A DNA stretch of 64,000 nt from Aerococcaceae bacterium DSM 111022 (GCA_015863195.1 JACBXO010000004.1:1-64000), one strand, 5' to 3'; positions 37,573 to 46,137 are shown, numbered from the stretch's first letter. Numbers and translations: made by a program. The notes: generated by a model from the sequence alone, not told the origin.

Positions 37573-38604
37573 TTATCCCTCTTTTACTTCAGGCATCGTA
37601 CGATCAACTGCTTCAGCAATTTTACTTAATTGAGCCATGACATCAGCAAATTCATCCGGAGTTAAACATTGTTGACCATCTGACCATGCTTTTTCTGGTT
37701 CATTATGTGTTTCAATCATCAGTCCATCTGCTCCAGCCGCAACCCCAGCACGAGCACCTGCTGCTACTAACCAGTCCATACCTGCCGCGTGACTTGGGTC
37801 AACGATAATTGGTAAATGAGACTTTTGCTTAATAACAGGAACTGCTTGAATATCTAATGTGTTACGTGTTTCCGGTTCGTAAGTACGAATACCACGCTCA
37901 CATAAAATAACATTTGGATTTCCTTCAGACATAATGTATTCCGCTGACATAAGCCATTCTTCGTAAGTTGCTGTTAAACCACGTTTTAGTAAAATCGGTG
38001 TTTTTGTTTTACCGATTTCTTTAAGTAAATCAAAGTTTTGCATATTACGAGCACCAATTTGAATCATATCAGCCATCTCAACCACAACGTCTAAATGTTC
38101 TGTTGACATTAACTCAGTAACAATGGGTAAACCTGTTGCTTCACGCGCTTTAACTAAATGTTCTAAACCTTTTACCCCTAAACCTTGGAATGAGTATGGT
38201 GATGAACGAGGTTTGAATGCTCCACCACGAATGAAGTTTGCTCCAGCGGCTTTCATACGTTGTGCCATCATAACCATATGCTCTTCACCTTCAACCGAAC
38301 AAGGTCCTGCCATAATTGCTAATTCTTTACCACCAATAATTTGTCCACGTACTTCAATTTGAGTATTGTCAGGATGGAAAGCACGGTTAGCTAATTTGTA
38401 AGGTGCTGATACACGTACTACCTCCGCAATATTATCTAATGCCTTAATTCTTAATGGGTCTACTTTTGCTGTGTCTCCTACTAAGCCAATAACATTACGA
38501 CCTTGTCCTTCAATCATATGTGTTTCTAATCCTAAAGCTTCAGCACGTGTAATAACCTCTTTGACGTCATTAGCTGTGGCTTGTCTACGCATTACAATAA
38601 TCAT
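37573..38604 (-). CDS. aroF: 3-deoxy-7-phosphoheptulonate synthase (DAHP synthase, type I-beta)
   Basis: A 343-residue enzyme that condenses PEP and erythrose-4-phosphate, the entry to the shikimate pathway. Residues 1-70 form a ferredoxin-like regulatory domain (MIIVMRRQATANDVKEV), as in Thermotoga-type enzymes that are feedback inhibited by Tyr/Phe; no chorismate mutase domain is fused. The barrel has MAGPCSVEG, RGGAFKPRSSPYSFQG, LLKRG and VDPSHAAG. It is the first structural gene of the operon behind an aromatic leader-peptide attenuator. Confidence 0.96.
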   Translation of the reverse strand: MIIVMRRQATANDVKEVITRAEALGLETHMIEGQGRNVIGLVGDTAKVDPLRIKALDNIAEVVRVSAPYKLANRAFHPDNTQIEVRGQIIGGKELAIMAGPCSVEGEEHMVMMAQRMKAAGANFIRGGAFKPRSSPYSFQGLGVKGLEHLVKAREATGLPIVTELMSTEHLDVVVEMADMIQIGARNMQNFDLLKEIGKTKTPILLKRGLTATYEEWLMSAEYIMSEGNPNVILCERGIRTYEPETRNTLDIQAVPVIKQKSHLPIIVDPSHAAGMDWLVAAGARAGVAAGADGLMIETHNEPEKAWSDGQQCLTPDEFADVMAQLSKIAEAVDRTMPEVKEG

Positions 38605-38638
38605 ATGTAAAATTCCTTTCTTTTATAAAAACTTCGAC

Positions 38639-38780
38639 AAAAAAAGCTACATTCAAATCCACTGATCGAATGTAGCTCCTTATAGGCTTATAGAATTCTA
38701 ATTGCTTAGAATTGGCTCCATTCGATTGTATTTACAATCTGAGGAGCTTGACACACTAAATACTTTTTAGCTTCCACAGA
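38639..38780 (-). promoter_or_regulatory. Transcription attenuator of the aro operon
   Basis: Read on the minus strand: arm 1 is within the leader ORF, codons ACT-TTT-TGG (38796-38804), and pairs with arm 2 CTAAAAAGT (38762-38770). Arm 3 GCTCCT (38743-38748) can pair locally with GGAGC (38714-38719, with an inner GATTGT/ACAATC stem) or with AGGAGCT (38674-38680). The latter overlaps the terminator arm AGCTACATTC (38668-38677 region), whose partner is 38645-38654, followed by seven T at 38639-38645. Forming the long-range pair breaks the terminator. No T-box motif is present. Confidence 0.75.
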
Positions 38781-38846
38781 TTATCTGTTAAAAAACCAAA
38801 AAGTAAAATAATTATTCAATTGAGGGGTTGTATTTGTATGTAACAT
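38781..38846 (-). CDS. Aromatic leader peptide of the aro operon (21 aa)
   Basis: A 21-codon ORF with AGGAGG eight bases before its ATG and a TTGACA/TATGAT promoter just upstream. Codons 13-19 read YFTFWFF, so six of seven are aromatic (four Phe, one Tyr, one Trp), and the stop follows two codons later. The ORF overlaps arm 1 of the attenuator. It is interpreted as a sensing leader peptide: ribosome stalling at aromatic codons when charged tRNA is scarce would change leader folding and permit transcription of aroF-aroB-aroA-aroC and the chorismate mutase gene. Confidence 0.8.
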   Translation of the reverse strand: MLHTNTTPQLNNYFTFWFFNR

Positions 38847-38879
38847 TTTATTTTCCTCCTGAATTAATGTGTTACGCTT

Positions 38880-38908
38880 ATCATAAAGTAGCTATCTGCA
38901 ATTGTCAA
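38880..38908 (-). promoter_or_regulatory. Promoter of the aro operon leader
   Basis: TTGACA (38903-38908) and TATGAT (38880-38885), spacer 17 nt, on the minus strand. Confidence 0.85.
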
Positions 38909-39063
38909 CATAAAATTAGAAAACATTTAATCTTTCTCATCTTTTATATTATAAAAAGCGCTATACCCTACTTAAAATCTAATAAATATAAAATATTATT
39001 AATCTTGCACCTCTTTGTTGTATAATGAATGAAATTTATAAAATACAAGAAAGGAACCCATTC

Positions 39064-39870
39064 ATGAATTTCTATCTTTTATTCGGAAATCCTGTTGGTC
39101 ATAGTTTTTCACCACAATTACATAAAATTATCTATGAGGAGGCTAATATTGATGCCAGTTATAGGTCTAGACAACTAGAGGAAAATCAACTCGAACAGGC
39201 AATTGAAGCAATGAAAGTCTTAGATATTGATGGTGCTAATGTTACAATTCCTTATAAGAAATCTTTTTTTCCTTACATTGATGAACTTTCTGAATTGGCT
39301 ACTTATTTAAATGCCGTCAATACATTAAAACTGTCAGAAGGAAAAATTAAAGGGTACAATACGGACTACGATGGTATTGGCTTTACGTTTAAAATAAATG
39401 GCTGGGATATTAAAGATAAGGATATTTACATTTTAGGCTCTGGCGGAGCGTCATTAACCGCTGCATACTATATACAAAACAACCAAGCCAATTCAGTAAC
39501 CATAGTAACCCGTGACAAATATCAAGCTCATAGTGATCCTTTTGACCGCATTGGCTATAATGATTTAGTTAATATTAAAGGGGATATTTTAATCAATGGT
39601 ACGCCTGTCGGTATGCATCCAAATATTGAGACTTCACCCGTTACACCAGAAGTCGTTCAAAATTTCGATTTTCTATTTGACATGACTTACAATCCTGCCG
39701 TAACTAAATTTTTATCGTATGGTCAAAAACAAGACAAACAAACAATTAATGGACTTGATATGTTAATTGGGCAAGCTATTAAATCAGTAGAAATATGGGA
39801 AGAAACAAAAATTAGCGTTCAAGCAATTGAACGCATTCGAAAACGTGTGAAAGAGGTATTAAATCAATGA
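39064..39870 (+). CDS. aroE: Shikimate dehydrogenase
   Basis: A 268-residue NADP-dependent enzyme reducing 3-dehydroshikimate. Substrate-binding marks are GNPVGHSFSP and the catalytic Lys in NVTIPYKKSF, plus NTDYDGIGF; the cofactor loop is ILGSGGASLTAAYY. The start at 39064 has AAAGGA upstream; an in-frame ATG at 39025 lacks a ribosome site. First gene of aroE-aroK-aroQ, divergent from the other aro operon across a 459-bp gap. A TATAAT lies near 39020. Confidence 0.95.
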   Translation: MNFYLLFGNPVGHSFSPQLHKIIYEEANIDASYRSRQLEENQLEQAIEAMKVLDIDGANVTIPYKKSFFPYIDELSELATYLNAVNTLKLSEGKIKGYNTDYDGIGFTFKINGWDIKDKDIYILGSGGASLTAAYYIQNNQANSVTIVTRDKYQAHSDPFDRIGYNDLVNIKGDILINGTPVGMHPNIETSPVTPEVVQNFDFLFDMTYNPAVTKFLSYGQKQDKQTINGLDMLIGQAIKSVEIWEETKISVQAIERIRKRVKEVLNQ

Positions 39871-40376
39871 AAAATATTGTCTTAATTGGTATGACTGGTA
39901 GTGGTAAATCAACAGCAGGGCGTGTTATTGCGAATCATTTACGCTATCCTTTTATTGACTTAGATGAAGCTGTTGTTAGTTATTCTGGAGAGACGATTCC
40001 TGAAATGTTTGAAAAGGGAGAAGCCTACTTCCGTGATCAAGAAACTGGGATTACTAAAGAAGTAAGTAAACGTTCTGGGCAAATTATTGCCACAGGTGGT
40101 GGTACTATTTTACGCGAAGAAAATATCAATCTCCTTAAAAAAAATGGTGTATTAATCTTTATTGACCGCCCGCTTGAAGATATTAAACAAAGTATTAAAA
40201 TTAAAGGGCGTCCCTTGTTAGAAAATGAAGCAGACAGCGACGCAAAATTAGACCAAATGTATGAAGCTCGGTATCCTCTATATCAAAAATATAGTGACTA
40301 TCAAATTAGAAATGATCGTGAGTTCGATGATTTATTAGAAGAAATCGACCGGATTATTAGTAAAGCAGGTGTCTAG
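39867..40376 (+). CDS. aroK: Shikimate kinase
   Basis: A 169-residue P-loop kinase that phosphorylates shikimate with ATP. The Walker A motif is GMTGSGKST, the shikimate-binding Asp is in PFIDLDEAVV, RDQE follows, and GGGTI and the lid segment KGRPLLE are present. It overlaps aroE by 4 nt (ATGA), implying coupled translation. Confidence 0.96.
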   Translation: MKNIVLIGMTGSGKSTAGRVIANHLRYPFIDLDEAVVSYSGETIPEMFEKGEAYFRDQETGITKEVSKRSGQIIATGGGTILREENINLLKKNGVLIFIDRPLEDIKQSIKIKGRPLLENEADSDAKLDQMYEARYPLYQKYSDYQIRNDREFDDLLEEIDRIISKAGV

Positions 40377-40377
40377 C

Positions 40378-40806
40378 ATGAAAATAAAAATTATTAATGG
40401 CCCAAACTTAAACTTACTTGGCTTAAGAGAGCCCGATGTTTATGGAGCTGAAACATTATCTGATATCAATGATTATATTCAGTCCTTCTGTGATGAAGCA
40501 GAAATTGAAGTTAATTTCTCTCGCAGTAATCATGAAGGAGATATTATTGATCAAATTCATCAAGCTCATTTTGATAAATTCGATGGTATCGTTATCAATG
40601 CAGGAGCATTCACACATTATTCTTATGCGATTCATGACGCTATATCAGGAATCCCTGTCCCAACAGTAGAAGTTCATTTATCAGCAATTCACCAACGTGA
40701 AGAATTCCGACATAAATCTGTTATCGCACCGGCGTGTATTGGCCAAATTTCTGGTTTTGGTAAAGAATCATATATTTTAGGAATTTTAGCTTTACAAAAT
40801 AGATAA
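40378..40806 (+). CDS. aroQ: 3-dehydroquinate dehydratase, type II
   Basis: A 142-residue dodecamer-forming dehydratase acting between AroB and AroE. Signatures are INGPNLNLLGLREPDVYG with the catalytic Tyr, SNHEGDIIDQIH, NAGAFTHYS and EVHLSAIHQREEFRHKS. It starts one base after the aroK stop (TAG C ATG). The symbol aroQ here refers to the dehydratase, not the mutase. Confidence 0.96.
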   Translation: MKIKIINGPNLNLLGLREPDVYGAETLSDINDYIQSFCDEAEIEVNFSRSNHEGDIIDQIHQAHFDKFDGIVINAGAFTHYSYAIHDAISGIPVPTVEVHLSAIHQREEFRHKSVIAPACIGQISGFGKESYILGILALQNR

Positions 40807-40846
40807 CTGAATAGATTCTTGAACTTAGCGGGCATGACGTTGCTTT

Positions 40847-40890
40847 TATTCTTGCATGTAAGGCACTAAAGTGCCGACAGTCTCAGCACC
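40847..40890 (-). repeat. Dispersed hairpin element, copy at 40.8 kb
   Basis: On the minus strand: GGTGCTGAGACTGTC, hairpin GGCAC-TTTA-GTGCC, then TTACATGCAAGAATA. The CRGWCTC part of the right arm is deleted relative to other copies. It abuts the terminator between convergent aroQ and tyrA. Confidence 0.75.
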
Positions 40891-40933
40891 AAAAAAACTG
40901 CTCCAATCTTATCGGTTGGAGCAGTACTTTTTT
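40891..40933. terminator. Bidirectional terminator between aroQ and tyrA
   Basis: ACTGCTCCAA (40897-40906) and TTGGAGCAGT (40916-40925) pair perfectly, with T-runs on both strands. Confidence 0.93.
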
Positions 40934-41810
40934 AATCTAATTTATCTTTTGTCCGGTAATCCATCTCATCATAATACTCACGACGCTTTGTTGAAGTGAT
41001 AAAAATATCTTGTAATCTTTTTGTATCTTCTTCATTCACGGCAGTACGAATCGCATCCAATTCTTTTTGAAAACCATCAATTTTTTCAAGAAGTGGCTCT
41101 TTATTTGCCATGAATAACTCAGACCATAAATTTTCATTAATTTTGGCAATTCTCGTTAAATCACGGTAAGAGTCTCCTACATACTTTACAGTTTCTTTAT
41201 AACCATGGTCTGAATTGACCAAAGCCACCGCAATCGCATGAGTTAATTGACTCGTAAAAGCAATCATATCGTCATGCTTTTGTGGAGAGACATTCGTAAT
41301 TCGTTTGAATCCTATTCGGTGGATGAGGGCGGATAATATTTCAACATTTTCTTCGTTATTCTCAGATCGAATCGTTAATAAATAATTCGCATCTTTTAAA
41401 ACACTCGCATCTGCAAAATTAAAACCTGTTTTCTCACGGCCAGCCATTGGATGACCAAAAATGAAATCAACTTGTGGCGGAATAACATCAATAATTTGAT
41501 TTAAAAGTGCTTGTTTCACTCCTACAACATCCGTTAATATCGCACCATTCTTAAATTCACTTTGATATGTGATTAAAAAATTCCGCATAGCGGTTGGATA
41601 GAGACAAATAAATACAATATCTGCTTCTTGAAGAATAGTTTTATTTTCTGTTTCTCCGCGGTCAATAACACCTTGAGAAAGAGCAGTCTCAATTGTTTTG
41701 TGATCAATATCGATCGCTAAAACTTCTTCATCCACTTCAGGATTTTCTTTCAATCCTTTAGCAAGTGACCCACCTACAACGCCTAAACCAACAATTGCTA
41801 TCTTAGTCAT
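40932..41810 (-). CDS. tyrA: Prephenate dehydrogenase
   Basis: A 292-residue NAD-dependent enzyme of the tyrosine branch. The Rossmann motif is IAIVGLGVVGGSLA, followed by TDVVGVK, GHPMAGREKTGF with the catalytic His, and TSQLTHAIAVAL. It lacks a fused ACT domain. The start at 41810 overlaps the pheA stop by 8 nt (ATGACTAA); the longer in-frame start at 41864 lies inside pheA. Confidence 0.95.
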   Translation of the reverse strand: MTKIAIVGLGVVGGSLAKGLKENPEVDEEVLAIDIDHKTIETALSQGVIDRGETENKTILQEADIVFICLYPTAMRNFLITYQSEFKNGAILTDVVGVKQALLNQIIDVIPPQVDFIFGHPMAGREKTGFNFADASVLKDANYLLTIRSENNEENVEILSALIHRIGFKRITNVSPQKHDDMIAFTSQLTHAIAVALVNSDHGYKETVKYVGDSYRDLTRIAKINENLWSELFMANKEPLLEKIDGFQKELDAIRTAVNEEDTKRLQDIFITSTKRREYYDEMDYRTKDKLD

Positions 41811-42675
41811 GAATATCATCATCTTTCTGTGATAAAGCATAATAGTTCGGCTCAAATTGCCCAAACACCTGATAATCTATTGTTACTTGACGTATCATTG
41901 CCAATAATAACTCTACATTCTCCGACATCTGATCAATATCAACTTCAATAATAAAGCCATAAGCAAACGCACGACCAGGGATTGGACGAGCCGTCAATAA
42001 CTCTAAATTACAATTTAAAATAGCAAAAACCTGCAGTACTTTAGATAGCGCTCCCGACTCATGTTTCGTTTGGACATGTAAAACTAAACGTCTCCCTTTT
42101 TTGGGTGCAAATTCTTGACGTCTAATAATATAAAAACGTGTCGCATTATTATTTTCAGTTTGCACATCCTCAAGTAACGGTTCTAAACCAATTAATTCTC
42201 CAGCACGACGACTAGCTAAAGCACCATTAGTCTTATCACCTAATTCCTTAATAAACTGCACTGCTTGAGCAGTACTGCTATATTCTCTTTCTTCTATGTC
42301 GGAATGAGCATCAAAAAACTCATCACATTGTGATAAAGCTTCCGGGTGAGAATATACTTGCTTTAAATCTTCGATTTTTGCCCCTGGCAATCCCCATAAT
42401 GTATGAGAGACCGGCTGATAAGCATCATCAATAATCGTTAGAGGTTCATTATGTAATAAATCAACTGCTCTTGAAATTAAACCTGTTGTCGAATTTTCAG
42501 CAGGTAAAACACCATACTCTAAGTCCTTATCTACTAAATCTTGAATAATTCTATCAAAATTACTATAACCGATTAGTTCATTATCACACTCTCTCAACTC
42601 ATAACTACGTTCCACATAATCACGTGCTGTCATTTCAGAATAAGACCCAGGAATTCCTAAATATCCAATTTTCAT
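41803..42675 (-). CDS. pheA: Prephenate dehydratase with ACT domain
   Basis: A 290-residue enzyme making phenylpyruvate. Residues about 1-185 form the catalytic domain (GYLGIPGSYSE, LPAENSTTGLI, NATRFYII). Residues about 200-280 form a Phe-binding ACT domain (HESGALSKVLQVFAILNCNLELLTARPIPG), so allosteric feedback by Phe is likely. It forms an operon with tyrA behind its own promoter. Confidence 0.95.
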   Translation of the reverse strand: MKIGYLGIPGSYSEMTARDYVERSYELRECDNELIGYSNFDRIIQDLVDKDLEYGVLPAENSTTGLISRAVDLLHNEPLTIIDDAYQPVSHTLWGLPGAKIEDLKQVYSHPEALSQCDEFFDAHSDIEEREYSSTAQAVQFIKELGDKTNGALASRRAGELIGLEPLLEDVQTENNNATRFYIIRRQEFAPKKGRRLVLHVQTKHESGALSKVLQVFAILNCNLELLTARPIPGRAFAYGFIIEVDIDQMSENVELLLAMIRQVTIDYQVFGQFEPNYYALSQKDDDIHD

Positions 42676-42705
42676 AGAATTACCTCTCTTTCAAATAATA
42701 TCCTT

Positions 42706-42734
42706 ATTCTAGTGTTACAATTTAGTAATTACAA
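42706..42734 (-). promoter_or_regulatory. Promoter of pheA-tyrA
   Basis: TTGTAA (42729-42734) and TAGAAT (42706-42711), spacer 17 nt. No leader ORF or terminator is seen between it and pheA. Confidence 0.6.
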
Positions 42735-42819
42735 GTTACTTTAATCATTTTCTCATTTAAAACAAAAAATAAAAGGTGTAAAAAATTGGATTTGGTATAA
42801 TACTCTAAACGTTCAGACA

Positions 42820-42872
42820 CAAAAAATCGTATAATATCATCGTTCTTAAAACAACAATGATAATATACGATT
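42820..42872 (-). terminator. Terminator of the 92-aa gene
   Basis: Long arms at 42826-42844 and 42852-42871 pair with a few mismatches; six T follow on the minus strand. Confidence 0.8.
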
Positions 42873-42907
42873 GTCTAGTGTTATGATTATTCCCATCCTT
42901 CAAAACA

Positions 42908-43186
42908 CTAATCTCGATTATCCCATTCAACAAGATAAGCATCTGAACCTTCTTTTAGATATAATGGATAATTTGTTCTATATATACTTCCTTCCGGTGT
43001 TTGTTCTAAGTATAAAACGAACCCCTGTGGATAAAGCGATAATATCTTTGAGAATACATTATCTTGGTCAATAATAATTGACTGAATTTCCTGATCTGTA
43101 GTAAACCAGTCGGTTTGTAAATGAAAATATGCTCCAGGTGAAATTTTTGTCTCATATTCTAAACTCGTTAAAATTGATTGTCCCAC
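42908..43186 (-). CDS. Hypothetical 92-residue protein
   Basis: A soluble protein of 92 residues starting with GTG eight bases after AGGAGG. No signal peptide, membrane helix or recognised motif; the C-terminus is acidic and rich in aromatic residues. It is monocistronic with a clear terminator, which supports it being real. It is divergent from comEB. Confidence 0.7.
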   Translation of the reverse strand: MGQSILTSLEYETKISPGAYFHLQTDWFTTDQEIQSIIIDQDNVFSKILSLYPQGFVLYLEQTPEGSIYRTNYPLYLKEGSDAYLVEWDNRD

Positions 43187-43327
43187 ATTAATTACCTCCT
43201 CTTATTTATGTAAGCGCATTCTTGTAAAGCTATTATACACTATATTTTCTCATAAATAAATTTTTTATATAAAATTTGATTTTTTATACTGTATTTATTA
43301 AAATTTTATAATGTTTAGTCAATTTTC

Positions 43328-43336
43328 TGTTATAAT
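43328..43336 (+). promoter_or_regulatory. Extended -10 promoter of comEB and downstream genes
   Basis: TGTTATAAT matches TGnTATAAT; the -35 is weak. GAGGAGAGAG precedes the comEB ATG. Confidence 0.5.
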
Positions 43337-43366
43337 ACTTCTAATTACTATAAGAGGAGAGAGAGA

Positions 43367-43816
43367 ATGCGTAAATCTTGGCAAGAATATTTTATGGAAA
43401 TTACTGAAATGGTCGCAAGTCGTTCAACTTGTGATCGAGCTTTTGTGGGGTGTGTTTTAGTCAACCAAGACAATCGTATTGTTTCCACAGGATATAATGG
43501 TTCTGTATCTGGTAATCCACATTGTACTCAAATTGGTCACACGATGCGTGATGGACATTGTATTGCGACAATTCATGCCGAAATGAACGCTCTATTATAT
43601 TGTGCTAAAGAAGGTATCACAACAAAAGATACGGCTGCTTATGTAACTCACTTTCCTTGCTTAAATTGTACAAAATCTCTCATCCAAGCAGGTATCACTG
43701 CAATTTATTATCAAAATGATTATCGCATCGATGATTATGCGATTGAATTGCTCGAAAATAATCATATACCATACAAAAAAATTACAATAGAGGAGTCTGA
43801 AACAAATGAAAAATGA
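43367..43816 (+). CDS. comEB: dCMP deaminase (ComE operon protein 2 type)
   Basis: A 149-residue zinc enzyme that deaminates dCMP to dUMP. The zinc site is visible as HAEMNALLYC and PCLNCTKSL; CDRAFVGCVLV and GYNGS are family segments. ComEB-type naming follows its place in the Bacillus comE operon, but here it sits alone with DUF1858/DUF438 genes. Its end overlaps the next gene by 11 nt. Confidence 0.92.
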   Translation: MRKSWQEYFMEITEMVASRSTCDRAFVGCVLVNQDNRIVSTGYNGSVSGNPHCTQIGHTMRDGHCIATIHAEMNALLYCAKEGITTKDTAAYVTHFPCLNCTKSLIQAGITAIYYQNDYRIDDYAIELLENNHIPYKKITIEESETNEK

Positions 43817-44042
43817 AATTGATTTATCAATTCCTGTCAATGAAACATTAAAGAAAAATCCCGAAATTCTAGACGTTCTCGTTGAAATTGGCTTTAAACC
43901 TTTAAAAAATCCTGCCATGCGTGAATCGGTGGGACGTTTAATTACTTTAAATAAAGGTTGCGATATGATTAACATCCCCGTCAGCCAATTAGTCCAAGAA
44001 TTGGAATGGAATGGTTATACTGTGAAAGGAGTCAGAGAATGA
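43806..44042 (+). CDS. DUF1858 domain protein
   Basis: A 78-residue protein. The pattern IPVNETLKKNPEILDVLVEIGFKPLKNPAMRE is typical of DUF1858, small domains commonly paired with DUF438 or hybrid-cluster proteins. Its ATG lies inside the end of comEB and its stop overlaps the next ATG (ATGA), so all three are translationally coupled. Biochemical role unknown. Confidence 0.8.
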   Translation: MKNEIDLSIPVNETLKKNPEILDVLVEIGFKPLKNPAMRESVGRLITLNKGCDMINIPVSQLVQELEWNGYTVKGVRE

Positions 44043-46084
44043 CTGCAGATAAAAGAGTAGAAGTTTTAAAAGAAATATTATTAGAATTACATGATGGTGC
44101 TTCTCCTGAATCAGTTCAAGAACGTTTTAATGAAACTTTCAAAGACGTAAGCGCCATTGAAATTGCTTTAATGGAACAAAAATTAGTCTTTAACGACGAT
44201 AATGATATTACTTATGAAGATGTTTTAGAATTATGTAATGTCCACGCTAATTTATTCAAAGATAAAGTAGATAATTCTGGTACTGCTGAAGCAGATTTAC
44301 CAGGACATCCTGTACGTGTTTATAAAAATGAAAATGCAGCACTCCAAGGAGCAATGATGCGTATTGAAAATATTTTCAAAGCCCTTGATGAAATTGATTT
44401 AAACGAAGAACCCGGTATTTTACGTGGACTCATTAATCAATATAAATTAGTCGGACAATTCGATAAACATTACAACCGTAAAGAAAATGTCTTCTTCCCA
44501 TTTTTAGAACAATATGGTTATGATGCCCCTCCAAAAGTTATGTGGGCTAAAGACGATGAAATTCGTGATCTTTTTAATACAGCATTAAAAGAGGTTAAAA
44601 AACTACCCAATGACACAAATATAGCATCTGTCATCGAAGCTTACCGTGCCTTTGAGTATGAATTTAAAGAAATGATTTTTAAAGAAGAAGCAATTCTTTT
44701 AAATATGCTCCTCGAAGCTTTAAGTTCCGAAGATTGGTATCAAATTGCCCAAGAAAGTGATATTTACGGGTATACCATTCTTCCACCTGAAGAAGAATGG
44801 ATCCCAGATTGGTTAAATAATTCACCAACACCATCCGTTCAAGAACAAAAGACCGAAGAGAGAACCGTTGAAAATCTAACACTTGATCAAATTAAAACAA
44901 AACCGGCAATTTCGACACCAAAAAAAGTGAAAGAACCTGCACCAATCGTTCACCCAATCGAACAAACAACTAGCTTTAGTAAAAATCAGCCAACCCAAAT
45001 TGAAGCCTATAAATTACCAACTCAATCCGGTCAATTAATAATCAACGTAGAACCAAATGCTTATTCCACATCCATTGATTACGATGCTATTATAGTTAAG
45101 CCATTCACACATGGCGAACTAAGCCTAAATCAAATCCAGTGGATTTTTGACTATATGCCATTTAAGTTCCGTTTCTTTGACGAAAACGGCATTTACCGCT
45201 ATACAAATACCAAAGATGGCGACATCCAATTGCCTATCTATCAAGATAATCGCTTAGACCTCGACTTAAGATTGGTTTATACTAACGAATATGCATTAAA
45301 AGTACTGGATATGGTCTTTAAATTTAAGCAAAACGACGACACCATTCACAGTTTCTATACTGAAATCGACGGAAAAGCAATCTATACCCAGTTTATTCCA
45401 GTCTATAATGATGCTAAAGAATACTTGGGCTTCGTTCAATCTGATGAAGAAATATCTGATTTACAAGCAATCAACCGTCCAATAGCCCGCGACATCTCAC
45501 CAATTGAGCCAAATGCTAAAATTATTTCGAAAAGTATGGTTGTAAGCCAACCAAATACAACAAATAGTTCATTCGAAACAAAACAAGTCACTTTCAATGG
45601 TGCTACGATTACTTTAACTTATCAAGGAAATCAACAAGTGATTTCACCAGAAGAGCTTTCTGATAAACAACGCATCCAATTACAAGGTGGCGCTCTTACT
45701 TTGCCTGAATTAAACGGCATTTTCAACTCAATGCAAGGCGAGTTTTCATTTGTAAATAAAGAGTGGCTATTTACCTTTTACAATGACTATGTCGACACAG
45801 AAGACATGTTCTTCAAACGTAACCCTGCTCAATTAAACCGTGATTTAGAATTTTGTCACCCACCAAAATTATGGCCAATGGTAGATGATTTAGTAAAATC
45901 ATTTGAGCAAAAGAAAAAACAAGAAGAAATGATTTGGTTTACAAAATCATCAACCGGTGAATTTGTTCACACCGCATATCGTCCATTATTTGACGGTGAT
46001 ATGAACTATCAAGGTGTATTAGAAATTGTCCGTGACATTCAAAACATCCGCAATGCTAAAATGCAACTCGATTCGTTTAATTAA
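44039..46084 (+). CDS. DUF438/hemerythrin-like/PAS multidomain protein
   Basis: A 681-residue protein. Residues about 1-75 match DUF438 (VLKEILLELHDGASPE). Residues about 80-220 form a hemerythrin-like helical bundle with His/Glu ligands in LPGHPVRVY, FDKHYNRKENVFFP and the C-terminal EYEFKEMIFKEE. A linker follows, then two PAS-like domains about 340-490 and 530-681, each containing GELSLNQIQWIFDYMP- or TLPELNGIFNSMQ-type segments. Diiron or heme sensing of oxygen/NO is suspected for the family. The start at 44039 overlaps the DUF1858 stop. Confidence 0.82.
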   Translation: MTADKRVEVLKEILLELHDGASPESVQERFNETFKDVSAIEIALMEQKLVFNDDNDITYEDVLELCNVHANLFKDKVDNSGTAEADLPGHPVRVYKNENAALQGAMMRIENIFKALDEIDLNEEPGILRGLINQYKLVGQFDKHYNRKENVFFPFLEQYGYDAPPKVMWAKDDEIRDLFNTALKEVKKLPNDTNIASVIEAYRAFEYEFKEMIFKEEAILLNMLLEALSSEDWYQIAQESDIYGYTILPPEEEWIPDWLNNSPTPSVQEQKTEERTVENLTLDQIKTKPAISTPKKVKEPAPIVHPIEQTTSFSKNQPTQIEAYKLPTQSGQLIINVEPNAYSTSIDYDAIIVKPFTHGELSLNQIQWIFDYMPFKFRFFDENGIYRYTNTKDGDIQLPIYQDNRLDLDLRLVYTNEYALKVLDMVFKFKQNDDTIHSFYTEIDGKAIYTQFIPVYNDAKEYLGFVQSDEEISDLQAINRPIARDISPIEPNAKIISKSMVVSQPNTTNSSFETKQVTFNGATITLTYQGNQQVISPEELSDKQRIQLQGGALTLPELNGIFNSMQGEFSFVNKEWLFTFYNDYVDTEDMFFKRNPAQLNRDLEFCHPPKLWPMVDDLVKSFEQKKKQEEMIWFTKSSTGEFVHTAYRPLFDGDMNYQGVLEIVRDIQNIRNAKMQLDSFN

Positions 46085-46088
46085 ATAG

Positions 46089-46135
46089 TCATTCGCATGT
46101 GAGACTGTAAGGCACCTAAGTGCAACAGTCTTAAC
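46089..46135 (-). repeat. Dispersed hairpin element, copy at 46.1 kb
   Basis: On the minus strand: GTTAAGACTGTT, hairpin GCAC-TTAG-GTGC, then CTTACAGTCTCACATGCGAATGA. The outer arms GACTGT and ACAGTC pair perfectly here. It abuts the terminator between convergent DUF438 and mnmG genes. Confidence 0.75.
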
Positions 46136-46137
46136 AA

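Noticed and set aside
38605-38910. aroF leader considered as a T-box.
   Set aside because: No AGGGTGG-like T-box sequence or stem I motifs are present; a translated aromatic leader ORF explains the region better.
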